From: Bacillota bacterium
GTDB taxonomy: Bacteria; Bacillota; UBA4882; UBA8346
Direction: 5' to 3'
Length of the DNA: 64,000 nt
NCBI GenBank assembly: GCA_023402395.1
Contig: JAEYGI010000053.1
Location: forward strand, 117,634-181,633
Shown: piece after piece, positions 50,408 to 59,139 of the stretch
Numbering within the stretch: the stretch's first letter is position 1
How the letters are laid out: each line of letters begins with the position of its first letter
Notes under the pieces: model-generated
What the model saw: the letters and a program-made list of their open reading frames with translations, nothing else
The model's database searches: none
What the model was told of the DNA's origin: nothing
Translations under genes and position numbers: made by a program

Positions 50408-51220
50408 TCACTCCGTCTTGTCCAAAAATGCAAATAACGATAACGTATCGTCCTCGTCCAACTCGGCCAGGCCGGCGCTGTAGCCGTCGGCAATGGAATA
50501 ATTGGTGAGGTAATTGCCGGTATACAGGTCATCGAACCATGACACCGCCACTCCGGCTCCGGCGACCCGTTCTTCCAGCTGGCGCCGGAACTTCTCCATG
50601 CTGGCCTTGGCCGCGGCGCTGTGGCCCAGATCGACCAGCTTTAAGCGGTGAATGGCGGCGAATCGCAGCGCCGCCATGGTCAATTCTCCGGACAGCAATG
50701 TATCGCAGCCATACTGCAGACAGGCTTCCCACAGACTGCGGCGGTGGGGCAGAAAACCGGCGCCGGGGAAAATCCCGACCCGTTGGACCGGACTGCGCAG
50801 TTCGCCATAATAGGGAACAACCGGACTGCGCAATGCCCGTTGGCTGGCTTCAATCAGGGCCCGGAGCGTCAGATCGGAGTTGCCGACGATTACTTCGTCA
50901 TGGCGGACGACTTCGGTCAGACCGGTGGTTGCAATCAGGTCTTGTACTAATCCTTCCGGCGCATAATCCCAGGCTCCGTGAATGGCCAACACCCGGAGCT
51001 TGCCCCCTTTGAGCTGGGCTTCCGCTTCGCCGGTCCAGGGATGATACGTCAAGAGCAGGTCGACTTGGTGGTCGGCCGCCGCCCGGAGGTTCTCCGGAGT
51101 AGGATCGACGGCGACTCCGATTGAAAACAGATCAAGGGTGGCCCAACCGGAGGGAACCGGACGCAACTCGACGCCGGGAACCAACTCATTGAGAATTTCG
51201 ATTAGGGCCTTAACCTCCAT
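50408..51220 (-). CDS. Nif3-like dinuclear metal centre hexameric protein
   Basis: About 270 residues. Conserved Nif3/YqfO blocks are present: VAVDPTPENLRAAADHQVDLLLTYHP (about 36-61), the LAIHGAWDY metal-site region (about 78-86), PGAGF (about 154), TLLSGELTMAALRFAAIHRLKLVDLGHSAAAK (about 172-203). It lacks the inserted domain of some orthologues. Forms hexamers binding two metals; role unclear, sometimes linked to GTP cyclohydrolase-like activity. The ATG at 51220 has GGGAGG 9 bases upstream. First gene of the coaX-hflX-dusB operon. Confidence 0.88.
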   Translation of the reverse strand: MEVKALIEILNELVPGVELRPVPSGWATLDLFSIGVAVDPTPENLRAAADHQVDLLLTYHPWTGEAEAQLKGGKLRVLAIHGAWDYAPEGLVQDLIATTGLTEVVRHDEVIVGNSDLTLRALIEASQRALRSPVVPYYGELRSPVQRVGIFPGAGFLPHRRSLWEACLQYGCDTLLSGELTMAALRFAAIHRLKLVDLGHSAAAKASMEKFRRQLEERVAGAGVAVSWFDDLYTGNYLTNYSIADGYSAGLAELDEDDTLSLFAFLDKTE

Positions 51221-51248
51221 CTTGTCCACCCTCCCAAAATCTACACCA

Positions 51249-51276
51249 ATTATAACACAATTTCATACCCTGGCAA
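51249..51276 (-). promoter_or_regulatory. promoter of the Nif3-coaX-hflX-dusB operon
   Basis: On the minus strand TTGCCA (complement of 51271-51276), a 16-bp spacer, TATAAT (complement of 51249-51254). The gap from here to 51612 shows nothing else that I can call. Confidence 0.7.
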
Positions 51277-51612
51277 AAATATTCGTGACAATTCACTTGG
51301 AACTCTTCCGGCCGCTCCAACGTCAAAAAAACACAACGGCCAAAAGGCCGGGCGCTGACGATCATTTTTGCTCTTCCCAATTTGCGCCCGGGATTTCGGT
51401 TTCCGCCCATGACGCATTTCAAACCGCTTCTTGAAAAGATACGATTGCAATGTAATAAAGAAATTACGGAACCAAAAAAGGATTCTCCCTTTTCAAAATT
51501 GAATATTTTCGTTGAAAAGCGTTGTGACAAAACCTGGCTGAAAGCCTTGGGGTTGTATATAGAAGCTAATACGGACCACGATCCGTTATTCACGAACAGG
51601 AGGTAAATCAGT

Positions 51613-52242
51613 TTGAAACGCGCGATTATTTTATTGATCATCTTCACGGGAATTATGGCCTGGAGCGCCGGGGCGATCCTGGCGGAGGAAGACTATAACC
51701 CGATCCGGCCCCAGTTAAAGCTAAAATTCAGATACATCGTGGAACACATCGAACAGAAGGATCGCGGCTGGGAAATGACGATCGTCAAAGCCTCGTTCCC
51801 CGATTCAGTGACCTATACCTGGTTGCGTCCGCAGAAAGACGGCAAGGACTGGAAGGGAACCCGGATCCTGCTCGATCTGAAGACCAGCCGGAACTTCAAC
51901 CCCTGGTACAAGAAGGATGAGTCCAAGGCCACCGCCGACACCTCCCCCTGGATCTCCCAGCAGGTGCTGAAGGAACTCCGGGAGCGGGGACGAGCCGACA
52001 ACTTCCGCGAAGGCGGGACCGGCGCTTTGAACTGGGCGGCCGTTGACTTGGCCGTAAAGGACAGGATTGTCTTCCCGGTGCTGCTCAACGGCAAGCCCGA
52101 AGCCTTACACGCCTTCAAATTAAACAAGGGGCTCACCATCTGGAACAATCCCAACAATCCGCTGATCCTGGAGTACGAGCCGTTGGGCATCCCGCTGTTC
52201 ACCAGCGTTGTCGGGTGGAAGCTGATCGAGATCCAATACTAA
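51613..52242 (+). CDS. secreted hypothetical protein
   Basis: 209 residues: signal peptide (RAIILLIIFTGIMAWSAGAILA, cleaved near residue 24), then a soluble mixed alpha/beta domain with many Trp, Lys and Arg (YTWLRPQKDGKDWKGTRILLDL; FNPWYKKDESKATADTSPWISQQVLKEL). No family is recognised. TTG is the start, with AGGAGG about 8 bases upstream. An excellent terminator follows at 52271-52303, so it is a single-gene unit. Exported by the general pathway; function unknown. Confidence 0.75.
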   Translation: MKRAIILLIIFTGIMAWSAGAILAEEDYNPIRPQLKLKFRYIVEHIEQKDRGWEMTIVKASFPDSVTYTWLRPQKDGKDWKGTRILLDLKTSRNFNPWYKKDESKATADTSPWISQQVLKELRERGRADNFREGGTGALNWAAVDLAVKDRIVFPVLLNGKPEALHAFKLNKGLTIWNNPNNPLILEYEPLGIPLFTSVVGWKLIEIQY

Positions 52243-52270
52243 AACTTTGTGCCCTTGAAAACATTACGAA

Positions 52271-52303
52271 AAAAGAGGCTTCCGGCAGGAAAGCCTCTTT
52301 TTT
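52271..52303. terminator. bidirectional terminator
   Basis: AAGAGGCTT and AAGCCTCTT pair around CCGGCAGGA-like loop sequence, with A and T runs on each side, between convergent genes. Confidence 0.85.
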
Positions 52304-52324
52304 TGATGATCCGCTCCCAATCCC

Positions 52325-54118
52325 TCAATCGCCAAACCGGGCCCCGTCCGGGACGGCCCGGCTCAGCCTGAATCGGGGCGCGCCGCCCCGTACCCATTCC
52401 GAAGTCAAAAAATAACGATACCCTTCCTCGACCACTCCGGAGAAAGGAAAGGCATTCCCGTTCATTGAAAGCGAGCCCGAAACAAAGCCGTTAAACGAAT
52501 AGCTCCGGACATAGAACCCATAATAGCCGATCTGATGGCCCGATTTTAATGAATAGCTTTCCGTGCCGGCGTAGAAGGCATTCATGTCAAAAGCCCCGTT
52601 GGGCGTATTTAAACCGGTTTCGGTCGGCGAATACAGAACGGCGCCGTAGGGTTCGCTGACGGCGGCATCAACATTGCCCGGACCCGCCCAACTCACCCGG
52701 AAGGTAACGGTGTCCCGGTTGCCAATCACGGTAGCCGTAGCCGCCGCAAGTTGGTCCAGAAACTCATCCCATTGAGTGGCTGCCGCCAATTCAAGCATCG
52801 GATATTGATCCGGAGCCGCATAGGACGCCCAGGTCGCCCCGTTGGGGAGCAAGATGGCCACGCCATGGGCCTTGCCAACATAAATTCCGGTTTCGCGATG
52901 AACCAGTACCGCGCTTTCGAGCGCGGATCGCAAAGCGGTCGCCGCGGCTTTTACCTTGTCATCCTTGCCATAGATGGTGAGCTTTACCGCGAAATCGTAA
53001 AGATCCCGGTTTTCAGCATAGTCGAAATAGGTCGTATTTAACCAGGCTTCCACCGCTCCCGCCAGGTCGTCCGTTTGGTTCAACGCGATGGCAAAGGTAG
53101 TGAAGGCGCTCATCAGGCGATCAAACGACGGCATGGAACGTAAGGCCAGGGCGGAATAGGTCGTGCTGCTCCCGGTTCCGCTGTAATAACCATAATAATC
53201 ATTGACCAAAGTATAACATAATGATTGCGCGGACAAATTGGGGTTGCTCTGAAGATGCCTAAGTACCGTATCATAATCGTTCCCCGCACCGGGGACATTC
53301 GCTTCCGATCCGACGAGATAATCGGCTTCGTTTCGCCATTGATACGCCATTTCCAGCATCATGGTGACACAGGCGTCCAGGTTGATCAGATCGATCCTCT
53401 TCCCCGTGCTCGACCGGGCGCCGGACAAGGCTTGCGCCACTTCGTCCGTAGTCAGGCAATTCCAAGGATCCGGCCCGGTGGTGTCATCCCAGCAAATTCC
53501 TTTGGCGTTGAGTCCGGCGGCGGATAAAGTCCGGCCCGGCACCGACCTTGGGTAGACTCCTCCGCCATGATTCCACAGCGTGAGAACCGTACGCTCCGCC
53601 GGATAGTTCCGTTGGCAATAGATGATAAAGTCCTTGAGGGTGTCCGGATCGGACATGTCCAGTTCCGGCCGGGTGGCGTTATAGGATTGAATCCATTCGG
53701 AGCTAATGAGGGAGGGGTTGGAGTCCCGTGTAACCTTATACAGCCTGGTGCCGCTCCAGTTGCCATTGCTCGTGTCATACCCGTCGATCCGGTCGAACAA
53801 CACCAGAATATTCAGATCATTGTTGGAGCCGATCAACTCCATCTCGTTGAGGTCGGCAATGGCTTCGGCCTCCAGGTTGTTATCCCCGTCCATATAAACG
53901 AAGAAGTTCCATTGCCGCGGCGCGACCGGCAACGAAGTCGGGGTCCCGGACGGCGCCGGATGCGGAGTGCCGGACACGGATGGGGACGGCGCAGGAGAGT
54001 CGGCGGGATTGCTGGAATTTCTACCGCCACCTCCGCCGCCGCAGCCGACCAATGCCACCGGAATCAGCAGCAGCCATATCAAAAGCAAAAACGGCGGACC
54101 CGACCCCTGTTTCATCAT
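52325..54118 (-). CDS. clostripain-like (C11) cysteine peptidase lipoprotein
   Basis: 597 residues. The N-terminal LLIWLLLIPVALVGCGGGG has a lipobox (VGC), so the mature protein is a surface lipoprotein. A Ser/Pro linker follows. The C11 domain starts with WNFFVYMDGDNNLEAEAIADLNEMELIG (about 69-96). The catalytic His is in TLWNHGGGVYP and the catalytic Cys in INLDACVTMMLEMAYQWRNEADYLVGSEANVPG. A beta-rich C-terminal region of about 130 residues follows. These peptidases usually cleave after Arg and self-process. GAGGAGG precedes the ATGs. Confidence 0.9.
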   Translation of the reverse strand: MMKQGSGPPFLLLIWLLLIPVALVGCGGGGGGRNSSNPADSPAPSPSVSGTPHPAPSGTPTSLPVAPRQWNFFVYMDGDNNLEAEAIADLNEMELIGSNNDLNILVLFDRIDGYDTSNGNWSGTRLYKVTRDSNPSLISSEWIQSYNATRPELDMSDPDTLKDFIIYCQRNYPAERTVLTLWNHGGGVYPRSVPGRTLSAAGLNAKGICWDDTTGPDPWNCLTTDEVAQALSGARSSTGKRIDLINLDACVTMMLEMAYQWRNEADYLVGSEANVPGAGNDYDTVLRHLQSNPNLSAQSLCYTLVNDYYGYYSGTGSSTTYSALALRSMPSFDRLMSAFTTFAIALNQTDDLAGAVEAWLNTTYFDYAENRDLYDFAVKLTIYGKDDKVKAAATALRSALESAVLVHRETGIYVGKAHGVAILLPNGATWASYAAPDQYPMLELAAATQWDEFLDQLAAATATVIGNRDTVTFRVSWAGPGNVDAAVSEPYGAVLYSPTETGLNTPNGAFDMNAFYAGTESYSLKSGHQIGYYGFYVRSYSFNGFVSGSLSMNGNAFPFSGVVEEGYRYFLTSEWVRGGAPRFRLSRAVPDGARFGD

Positions 54119-54269
54119 GGCCTCCTCTTACCGGGAGAATCCCGCTAAAATCATCTCTTATTAAATTGGAATAATACTCCATAATTTAAATATTTTCCTT
54201 TCAAGCTGTTTCGGTTTTCAAAATAATATTTAATAAAAGGAATTGAAGGATAGCCATGACGCCTATGTA

Positions 54270-54498
54270 CCTAACCCTCGCCCTTCCCCGGAGAAGCCTA
54301 ATCAAAGAAGAACATTCAAGGGGAAGGGTAACTCTGGAGCTTCGAACTCTAAGAGCTTACGTTTTCAAAACTTTAAAAACTATTCAAACAAATCGATGCC
54401 ATCGCGGTCACAAGCATTTGGAGATCAGCGGACAGGGTTACCCTTCCCCTCGAATCAGCTTCCCTGAACAACTTCTGTGGGGAAGGGCGAGGGTTAGG
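54270..54498. mobile_element. nested palindromic repeat element E
   Basis: The outer arms are perfect 20-bp inverted copies (54270-54289 and 54479-54498, CCTAACCCTCGCCCTTCCCC). The inner arms, GGGGAAGGGTAAC (54320-54332) and GTTACCCTTCCCC (54437-54449), are also perfect. It could fold into a cruciform of about 230 bp. No protein is encoded. The flanks at 54119-54269 and 54500-54762 show nothing further. Confidence 0.75.
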
Positions 54499-54762
54499 TC
54501 CAATCTCCTCATCATACTAAAGCGGGTCTTCGGTGTAGCTTTCTGAATGACCATAATTGTCAAATGTTTTTTTTATTCTGCTCTTTGCTTACGCGTTAAT
54601 GGTTCTTTGCACCTTTTTCCTCTGCGAATGTTGAGTAAGGAAGAATAAAAAAATCCGCTCCACGGCGGATGAACCAAAATACTTCGAATGACTTTGAACG
54701 GAAAAGGATTGGGTTGCCGCTTTTGGTTGCCAAGCGGCGGTCCGGTCAAACCTTCACCCCTT

Positions 54763-55515
54763 TCACACCCCGTCCGTCAGGCTCGGCGAGCCCAGCACCA
54801 CTTCGGTCCGGTCGCGGCCCCGGTCATACCGGGTATTCAGTTCGACATTGTACGGCTTGGAGTTGAGCTGAGCCGTTTCCCGGATCAGCTTGGTATAACC
54901 CTTCTGAACCAGGTTGCCGTCTTGAAACGCCGAATCGATTACTTTGGCGTCGATCCGCCGGAAGGCCCGGCCCGAGAAATCCCGGACCAGATTGGAAGGG
55001 AGCTTGCCCTGGCGCTCCCCTTCCAGCATCACGGTAAATTTGGCGGTCCGGCCCAGGCTGGTGATAACCGAGCGCAATCCGGCGAGATAGTCCCGGAGAT
55101 TTTGAATCATTCCGTCATTGATGGTGCTGACCCCGATCTGGGTCTCACACAATTGATCGGTGCGGGTCGACTGGATGGTCACCGTCACCGCCGTATGGTC
55201 TCGCCGCAGCCCTTCAAAAGTGATATACGAAAATTCCGGTTGCTCCCCGCTTAAGGCCGCGCTCCGGGAACGCAGTTCGAGACGTTGTTTGATCCGTTCC
55301 GCCAGATTTTTCAATTCATGAAGCGGCGTCCACCGTTCATTGAGTTGCATCCAGGTCTCGGTCGAGACTTCGGAAAGCGGCAGTCCCGTCGCTTTCCAGG
55401 CCGTTTCCAGCGGATGTTCGCACAGCTGCTCGCCGATGGTAACATCGACGAATTTGGTCGAAAACAGCAACAAAAAGGCCAAGGCCGCCAGCATCTTCAC
55501 AAAATAACTCTTCAT
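54763..55515 (-). CDS. YwmB family TATA-box-binding-like secreted protein
   Basis: 250 residues: N-terminal export segment (YFVKMLAALAFLLLFSTKFVDV), then the YwmB/DUF1779 domain with GLPLSEVSTETWMQLNERWTPLHELKNLAERI (about 43-74), SYITFEGLRRDHTAVTVTIQS and FTVMLEGERQGKLP. Members occur in spore-forming Firmicutes, often under sporulation or cell-wall control, and have a TBP-like fold without known DNA role. The ATG at 55515 has GGGAGGG 8 bases upstream; a longer frame to 55578 reads through that site. Confidence 0.8.
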   Translation of the reverse strand: MKSYFVKMLAALAFLLLFSTKFVDVTIGEQLCEHPLETAWKATGLPLSEVSTETWMQLNERWTPLHELKNLAERIKQRLELRSRSAALSGEQPEFSYITFEGLRRDHTAVTVTIQSTRTDQLCETQIGVSTINDGMIQNLRDYLAGLRSVITSLGRTAKFTVMLEGERQGKLPSNLVRDFSGRAFRRIDAKVIDSAFQDGNLVQKGYTKLIRETAQLNSKPYNVELNTRYDRGRDRTEVVLGSPSLTDGV

Positions 55516-55653
55516 AATATAAATCCCTCCCGGTATAACCAGTGTTTCAGACGAAACCAGCGGTTCGTCATGTAACATTGTTGACAGGGAGGGAAGGAAA
55601 TTATACGCAATTACTAAGATAATCTGCAGAAATACCGTGAACGATCGATTGTC

Positions 55654-55980
55654 TCACAATTTCCGGATTGTATCGGCGTTTATCCGCGAATACTTTTGAG
55701 CGTTTATCGCTTCTTTCAACCGGCAACACTGTTCCAAATCGATTCCATACACATTGGCCAGCGCGGCAATATAATACAAGACATCATATAACTCCTCTTC
55801 GATCGTTCCTTTGATGCCGCCCATATCGTCCAAACGCTTTTCCTTGCGGATGGCCTTGGCCAACTCACCCACTTCTTCGCTGAGTTTCAAAAAATATTGA
55901 TGTTTCAATTCGGGATGAAAATCCTTTTGTTTGATATGTTCCTGTAACGCTTTGAGGGTAAGATTGGATTCACTGAACAT
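55654..55980 (-). CDS. MazG-like nucleotide pyrophosphohydrolase
   Basis: 108 residues, all-helical. LKLSEEVGELAKAIRKEK (about 34-51) and GTIEEELYDVLYYIAALANVYGIDLEQ (about 58-84) give the EExxE and ExxD metal-binding signature of MazG/dUTPase-like enzymes, which hydrolyse NTPs to NMP and PPi. GGAGG is 9 bases before the ATG at 55980. It directly follows the VOC gene. Substrate not predictable. Confidence 0.85.
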   Translation of the reverse strand: MFSESNLTLKALQEHIKQKDFHPELKHQYFLKLSEEVGELAKAIRKEKRLDDMGGIKGTIEEELYDVLYYIAALANVYGIDLEQCCRLKEAINAQKYSRINADTIRKL

Positions 55981-55997
55981 TTTGATGATCCTCCAAA

Positions 55998-56381
55998 TCA
56001 AGCCGTGATCTCCACCCGGTTTCCATCCGGGTCCAGGACGCAGCTTTCATAGTAGCCGTCCCCGGTCCGGCGCGGCTCGCTGACCACCGTATATCCTTCG
56101 GCCCGGAGCCGTTCCGTCAATTGCCGGACTTGGTCCTCACTCCCCACCGCGAAAGCCAGATGGGAATAGCCGATCCGCCGCTCGCCGGAGCGCTCCGGAT
56201 CGAGGCCGGGAGCGCGCATGATTTCCAATCGCGCGCCGGAGTCAAAGACGATGAAGTACGACTCAAACCCGGTCTGCGGGTTATGGTATTTCGCCCCGGC
56301 CGCGCCGCCGAAATACTCTTCATAAAAGCTCCGGCTCCGTTCCAGGTCCATAGTCCAAATCGCAATGTGCTCAATCCGCAT
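55998..56381 (-). CDS. VOC family (glyoxalase/bleomycin-resistance) protein
   Basis: 127 residues: RIEHIAIWTMDLERSRSFYEEYFGG (about 2-26) is the first beta-alpha-beta-beta-beta module. GYSHLAFAVGSEDQVRQLTERLRAEGYTVV (about 71-100) and YYESCVLDPDGNRVEIT form the second. Likely metal ligands are His4, Glu53 (LEIM), His74 and Glu125. Closest in appearance to SMU1112c/YaeR-type proteins. Reaction unknown. AAGGAG precedes the ATG. Probably an operon with the MazG-like gene. Confidence 0.88.
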   Translation of the reverse strand: MRIEHIAIWTMDLERSRSFYEEYFGGAAGAKYHNPQTGFESYFIVFDSGARLEIMRAPGLDPERSGERRIGYSHLAFAVGSEDQVRQLTERLRAEGYTVVSEPRRTGDGYYESCVLDPDGNRVEITA

Positions 56382-56405
56382 CGGAAGACTCCTTGACCGC
56401 TTGTT

Positions 56406-56795
56406 TTAGCAAGTCCCGTGCGCCAGCAGCGCCACCCGTTTGCCCTCATGAAAGAACCGGTTATACTCCAGGCAAGCTTCCGGCGTCGGACGAACCAATA
56501 CCGTGGCCCCGTCCGCCTCAATCAGGCCGATCACCGCTTCGGGGCAACGCAACTTCTGGTCCACGCCGTTTCCGATGATCACGATCTCCAGGCCCCGGTT
56601 CAAAACTCCATCGATCATCGCCGGGGTCAGCTCGTGGCCGCGCCGCTCCCGCCACTCCGAAACCTCCCGGCCGATCAATCGGATATCCTTGCCATGGCCG
56701 GCAATGAGGCCGTCTTCTTCTCCATGCCCGGTGCCGTCGATGATAAATTTCCCCCACGAACAATGCTCAATGGGGCCGGCCGCGTCGTCGAACAT
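56406..56795 (-). CDS. Mth938-like (DUF498) domain protein
   Basis: 129 residues from the ATG at 56795, which has AAAGGCGG upstream; a frame to 56837 begins next to a TACAAT box and lacks a ribosome site. GKFIIDGTGHGEEDGLIAG opens the fold. ELTPAMIDGVLNRGLEIVIIGNGVDQKLRCPEAVIGLIEADGATVLVRPTPEACLEYNRF is the core of the MTH938 family, related to the mitochondrial complex I assembly factor NDUFAF3. Bacterial function unknown. Confidence 0.85.
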   Translation of the reverse strand: MFDDAAGPIEHCSWGKFIIDGTGHGEEDGLIAGHGKDIRLIGREVSEWRERRGHELTPAMIDGVLNRGLEIVIIGNGVDQKLRCPEAVIGLIEADGATVLVRPTPEACLEYNRFFHEGKRVALLAHGTC

Positions 56796-56948
56796 CAGCG
56801 TTCCGCCTTTCGGGGATATTCCGGGTACAGTATTCATGTTACAAATATTGTAATGCTATATTCGATGAGGGGCCGGATATTTCCTTTAATTGTTATATAA
56901 CGCTGGGAGCCCGCTTTACAATCCCCCGATTGCGATAGCTTAATCTTA

Positions 56949-57857
56949 CTATCTCTTCTTCCGCTCAAACCGCTCCAGCGGATAGGTCGCCGCCGGTCCC
57001 AACGCCCCGTATAACCCATTGGCCGCTTCGCGGTAGCCGGTAATGTATGCCTTCTCAATCCCATGCCGTTTCAGTCTTCGAAAGCATTCGGTCACGACGG
57101 CCCGGCCCAATCCCTGTCGCTGATGAGCGGGATGAGTGGCTACGGTCTCGATTTCGGCGATTTTAAGCTTCCAATCCACCAGCCCAAGGCAGGAAGAAAG
57201 GTGCTTCCCTTCGGGCGAAACCACTGATAGGTCAAGTTCCGGCTGATAACAGGGAAGATTGGCCCGCCAGAAGTAGTCTGATTCAGTAATTACTTTGTCA
57301 TCCTCCGGATGAAAGGCCCGGCAGACCGCTTCGGCTTTGCTCAAGCGATCCGGATATTCGAGGATATCTCCCACTTGGTACCCATTGGCTAGGATCGGCT
57401 CGGGCCTCATCGCCAAAAGATCGTATTCGCGGGTGAAACCGGCTACTCCGCCGGATTGGAAACCTTGCTTTTCGAGTAGAAACCGCATTGTCGCTTCGTT
57501 AGGATAAAGCTGCGTTTTCAACTCCGTTTTGTTTTCGCCCCAGATTGTCGTCGCCCAGCGCAAGATCAATTCCCCGACCGCTTCCAAACCTGGGCGGAGC
57601 AAGACATGAAAGCCGCTGTCCCCTTTATCGGACAGAAATACTCCGGCGATCCGCCCCATGTCATCCCGCCAGATTCGCGCGTTCGCCCGGCAAAAACCCG
57701 GCTCCCGGCGGGAAGCCGCGCAAGCCCTCCAAAACTCCAGCCGGCTGAAAAGCCAGGTCCGGATCGTTCGATCCGTCGCGTACAATTCGATCAGAAAATC
57801 ACGCAATTCCTGAAATTCTTGATCCGTGTCGTGGTATGCGAAGTCGATGATGTTCAT
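56949..57857 (-). CDS. GNAT family N-acetyltransferase
   Basis: About 302 residues with two GNAT-like halves. The N-terminal half (about 60-145) is degenerate. The C-terminal half has VDWKLKIAEIETVATHPAHQRQGLGRAVVTECFRRLKRHGIEKAYITG (about 232-279), where HQRQGLG is the acetyl-CoA pyrophosphate loop. The ATG at 57857 has GGAGG 7 bases before it; the TTG at 57863 is too close. Substrate unknown. A terminator-like hairpin pair follows upstream DNA at 57884-57918. Confidence 0.85.
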   Translation of the reverse strand: MNIIDFAYHDTDQEFQELRDFLIELYATDRTIRTWLFSRLEFWRACAASRREPGFCRANARIWRDDMGRIAGVFLSDKGDSGFHVLLRPGLEAVGELILRWATTIWGENKTELKTQLYPNEATMRFLLEKQGFQSGGVAGFTREYDLLAMRPEPILANGYQVGDILEYPDRLSKAEAVCRAFHPEDDKVITESDYFWRANLPCYQPELDLSVVSPEGKHLSSCLGLVDWKLKIAEIETVATHPAHQRQGLGRAVVTECFRRLKRHGIEKAYITGYREAANGLYGALGPAATYPLERFERKKR

Positions 57858-57883
57858 GATCAATCCTCCTTTGAAAGATAAAA

Positions 57884-57918
57884 GGTTGCGGATGAACAGT
57901 TCACCCGCAACCTTTTGA
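57884..57918. terminator. terminator-like hairpin
   Basis: AAAGGTTGCGG pairs with CCGCAACCTTTT around ATGAACAGTTCA. Further hairpins are at 57973-57996 and about 58040-58075. Possibly a leader structure for the minus-strand GNAT gene. Confidence 0.6.
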
Positions 57919-58179
57919 AATGCGAAAATACTGTTTTCGAACCGCCTCGAAACGACGTTTCAAAAACAAGCAAAGACCATGCGCGGCATGGTCTTTTAAA
58001 CACTTTAGGTAGGTTACCTGACCGGACATTCTTAACTTAAGCGCCAAGATACGCCACCTAACGGCGTCTTTTGGCATATTCGATTGGATCAGTTAAAAAT
58101 CGCCTGAATCATTGGTAACTACTCCACATTTTAGATATATATCTTATTTTATGGCAATAGTCTTGTGCTGTCAAGATGT

Positions 58180-58350
58180 GGATGATTTGGTTATACAGCC
58201 CTCCCGGCCGATAATGAGGGTCACACCGAATCATTTGAGCAATGGCGTCGACCGGCGGAATCTTATCGTGGGTTTTCAGGATGCGATCGCGGATGAATTC
58301 ATAGATGCCTTGACTATGGATTTTATCGATGACGTGGTGGCAAAGAAGCG
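58180..58350 (-). pseudogene. fragment of a DUF6809-like small protein
   Basis: The minus frame reads DKIHSQGIYEFIRDRILKTHDKIPPVDAIAQMI. This matches the start of the intact paralogue at 59843-60151 (SQGIYEFILDRILKIHDKLLPSDPEYQQL). The remainder diverges and the C-terminal ELIY..GL.DG block is absent. It looks like a degenerate duplicate. Confidence 0.6.
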
Positions 58351-58394
58351 GCCCGCAGGCCGCTTCTCTGTGATTCAATCCCCGGGCCATAGCG

Positions 58395-58462
58395 CCAACC
58401 CAACCCAAGCACTAAGAACCAAGAACCAGGAACCAGGAACCAGGAACCAGGAACTAACAACA
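58395..58462. repeat. heptamer-type intergenic repeat (copy 4)
   Basis: Seven-bp units AAGAACC, AAGAACC, AGGAACC (repeated) and AGGAACT lie between the pseudogene and the next gene. Same type as at 25548, 28283 and 29707. Confidence 0.7.
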
Positions 58463-58467
58463 AACCC

Positions 58468-58785
58468 CTACCGCTGGTCGACGATCCCGAACTGCCGCCA
58501 GGCGTCCTGGGACAGCTCGACTTTGATCATTTTCCGGGCTTCACTGCAAAGGTCCTGAAGCTCGTTCTGGAACGTTTGGCGTTCCTCGGTCTTCCCCATC
58601 CAAAGGGCTTTATACTCCTGCTGGGCGGCATAGGCGTCGGTCATCCCCCGGTGGCAGGCGGTGAGCCGGGTGAGAAAGTCGCTGTCGAGCCCGCGTTTGG
58701 ACAGCCGTTCGCCATGGGTCGCCAGTCCGGCCATGAGCAGTTCGGCCGTGCTGAGTTGTTCGGCAATGGTAATCTTCTTTTTCAT
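58468..58785 (-). CDS. hypothetical helical protein
   Basis: 105 residues, predicted all alpha: ITIAEQLSTAELLMAGLATHGERLSKRGLDSDFLTRLTACHRGMTDAYAAQQEYKALWMGKTEERQTFQNELQDLCSEARKMIK. No family is recognised; the composition is like small phage or coat-associated helical proteins. AAGGAG lies 8 bases before the ATG. A TTGTCCGGACAA palindrome lies upstream at 58823-58834 and may be an operator. The 58835-59045 stretch shows nothing else. Confidence 0.65.
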   Translation of the reverse strand: MKKKITIAEQLSTAELLMAGLATHGERLSKRGLDSDFLTRLTACHRGMTDAYAAQQEYKALWMGKTEERQTFQNELQDLCSEARKMIKVELSQDAWRQFGIVDQR

Positions 58786-59047
58786 TACTACGTCTCCTTA
58801 TTTTTTGTTGTTTGGATGTATTGTCCGGACAAGTAATCCATTACTTAGACATATGATATCATGAATGTGAATGTATAGTCAATGGATTTGGATAATTTTT
58901 TTAAAATATTTTTTATAACTATAAGCTAGATTGATGTTGTATTTACAACGGTTTCAAGCCAGAATTGTTGCTTGAGGGTATTGAATGGGTTGGAGCTAAT
59001 TCCACGAAAGGTATTGCATCGGATTAATATCTCCTCTGCCAGGGCAA

Positions 59048-59077
59048 TAAAAAACCCGGCGGCTGACGATCCGGGTT
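59048..59077. terminator. terminator-like hairpin
   Basis: AAACCCGG pairs with CCGGGTTT around CGGCTGACGAT-like sequence downstream of the minus-strand gene ending at 59140. Confidence 0.65.
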
Positions 59078-59139
59078 TGCCCACGCGGGAAAAATAAGCT
59101 TAAACATCCCTTTGGCGGCCTTGCGAGCCTTTCCCGTCC

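Noticed and set aside
54669..55254. Plus-strand frames over the YwmB gene
   Set aside because: Shadow frames; the minus-strand YwmB-type protein has a signal segment, family blocks and a strong ribosome site.
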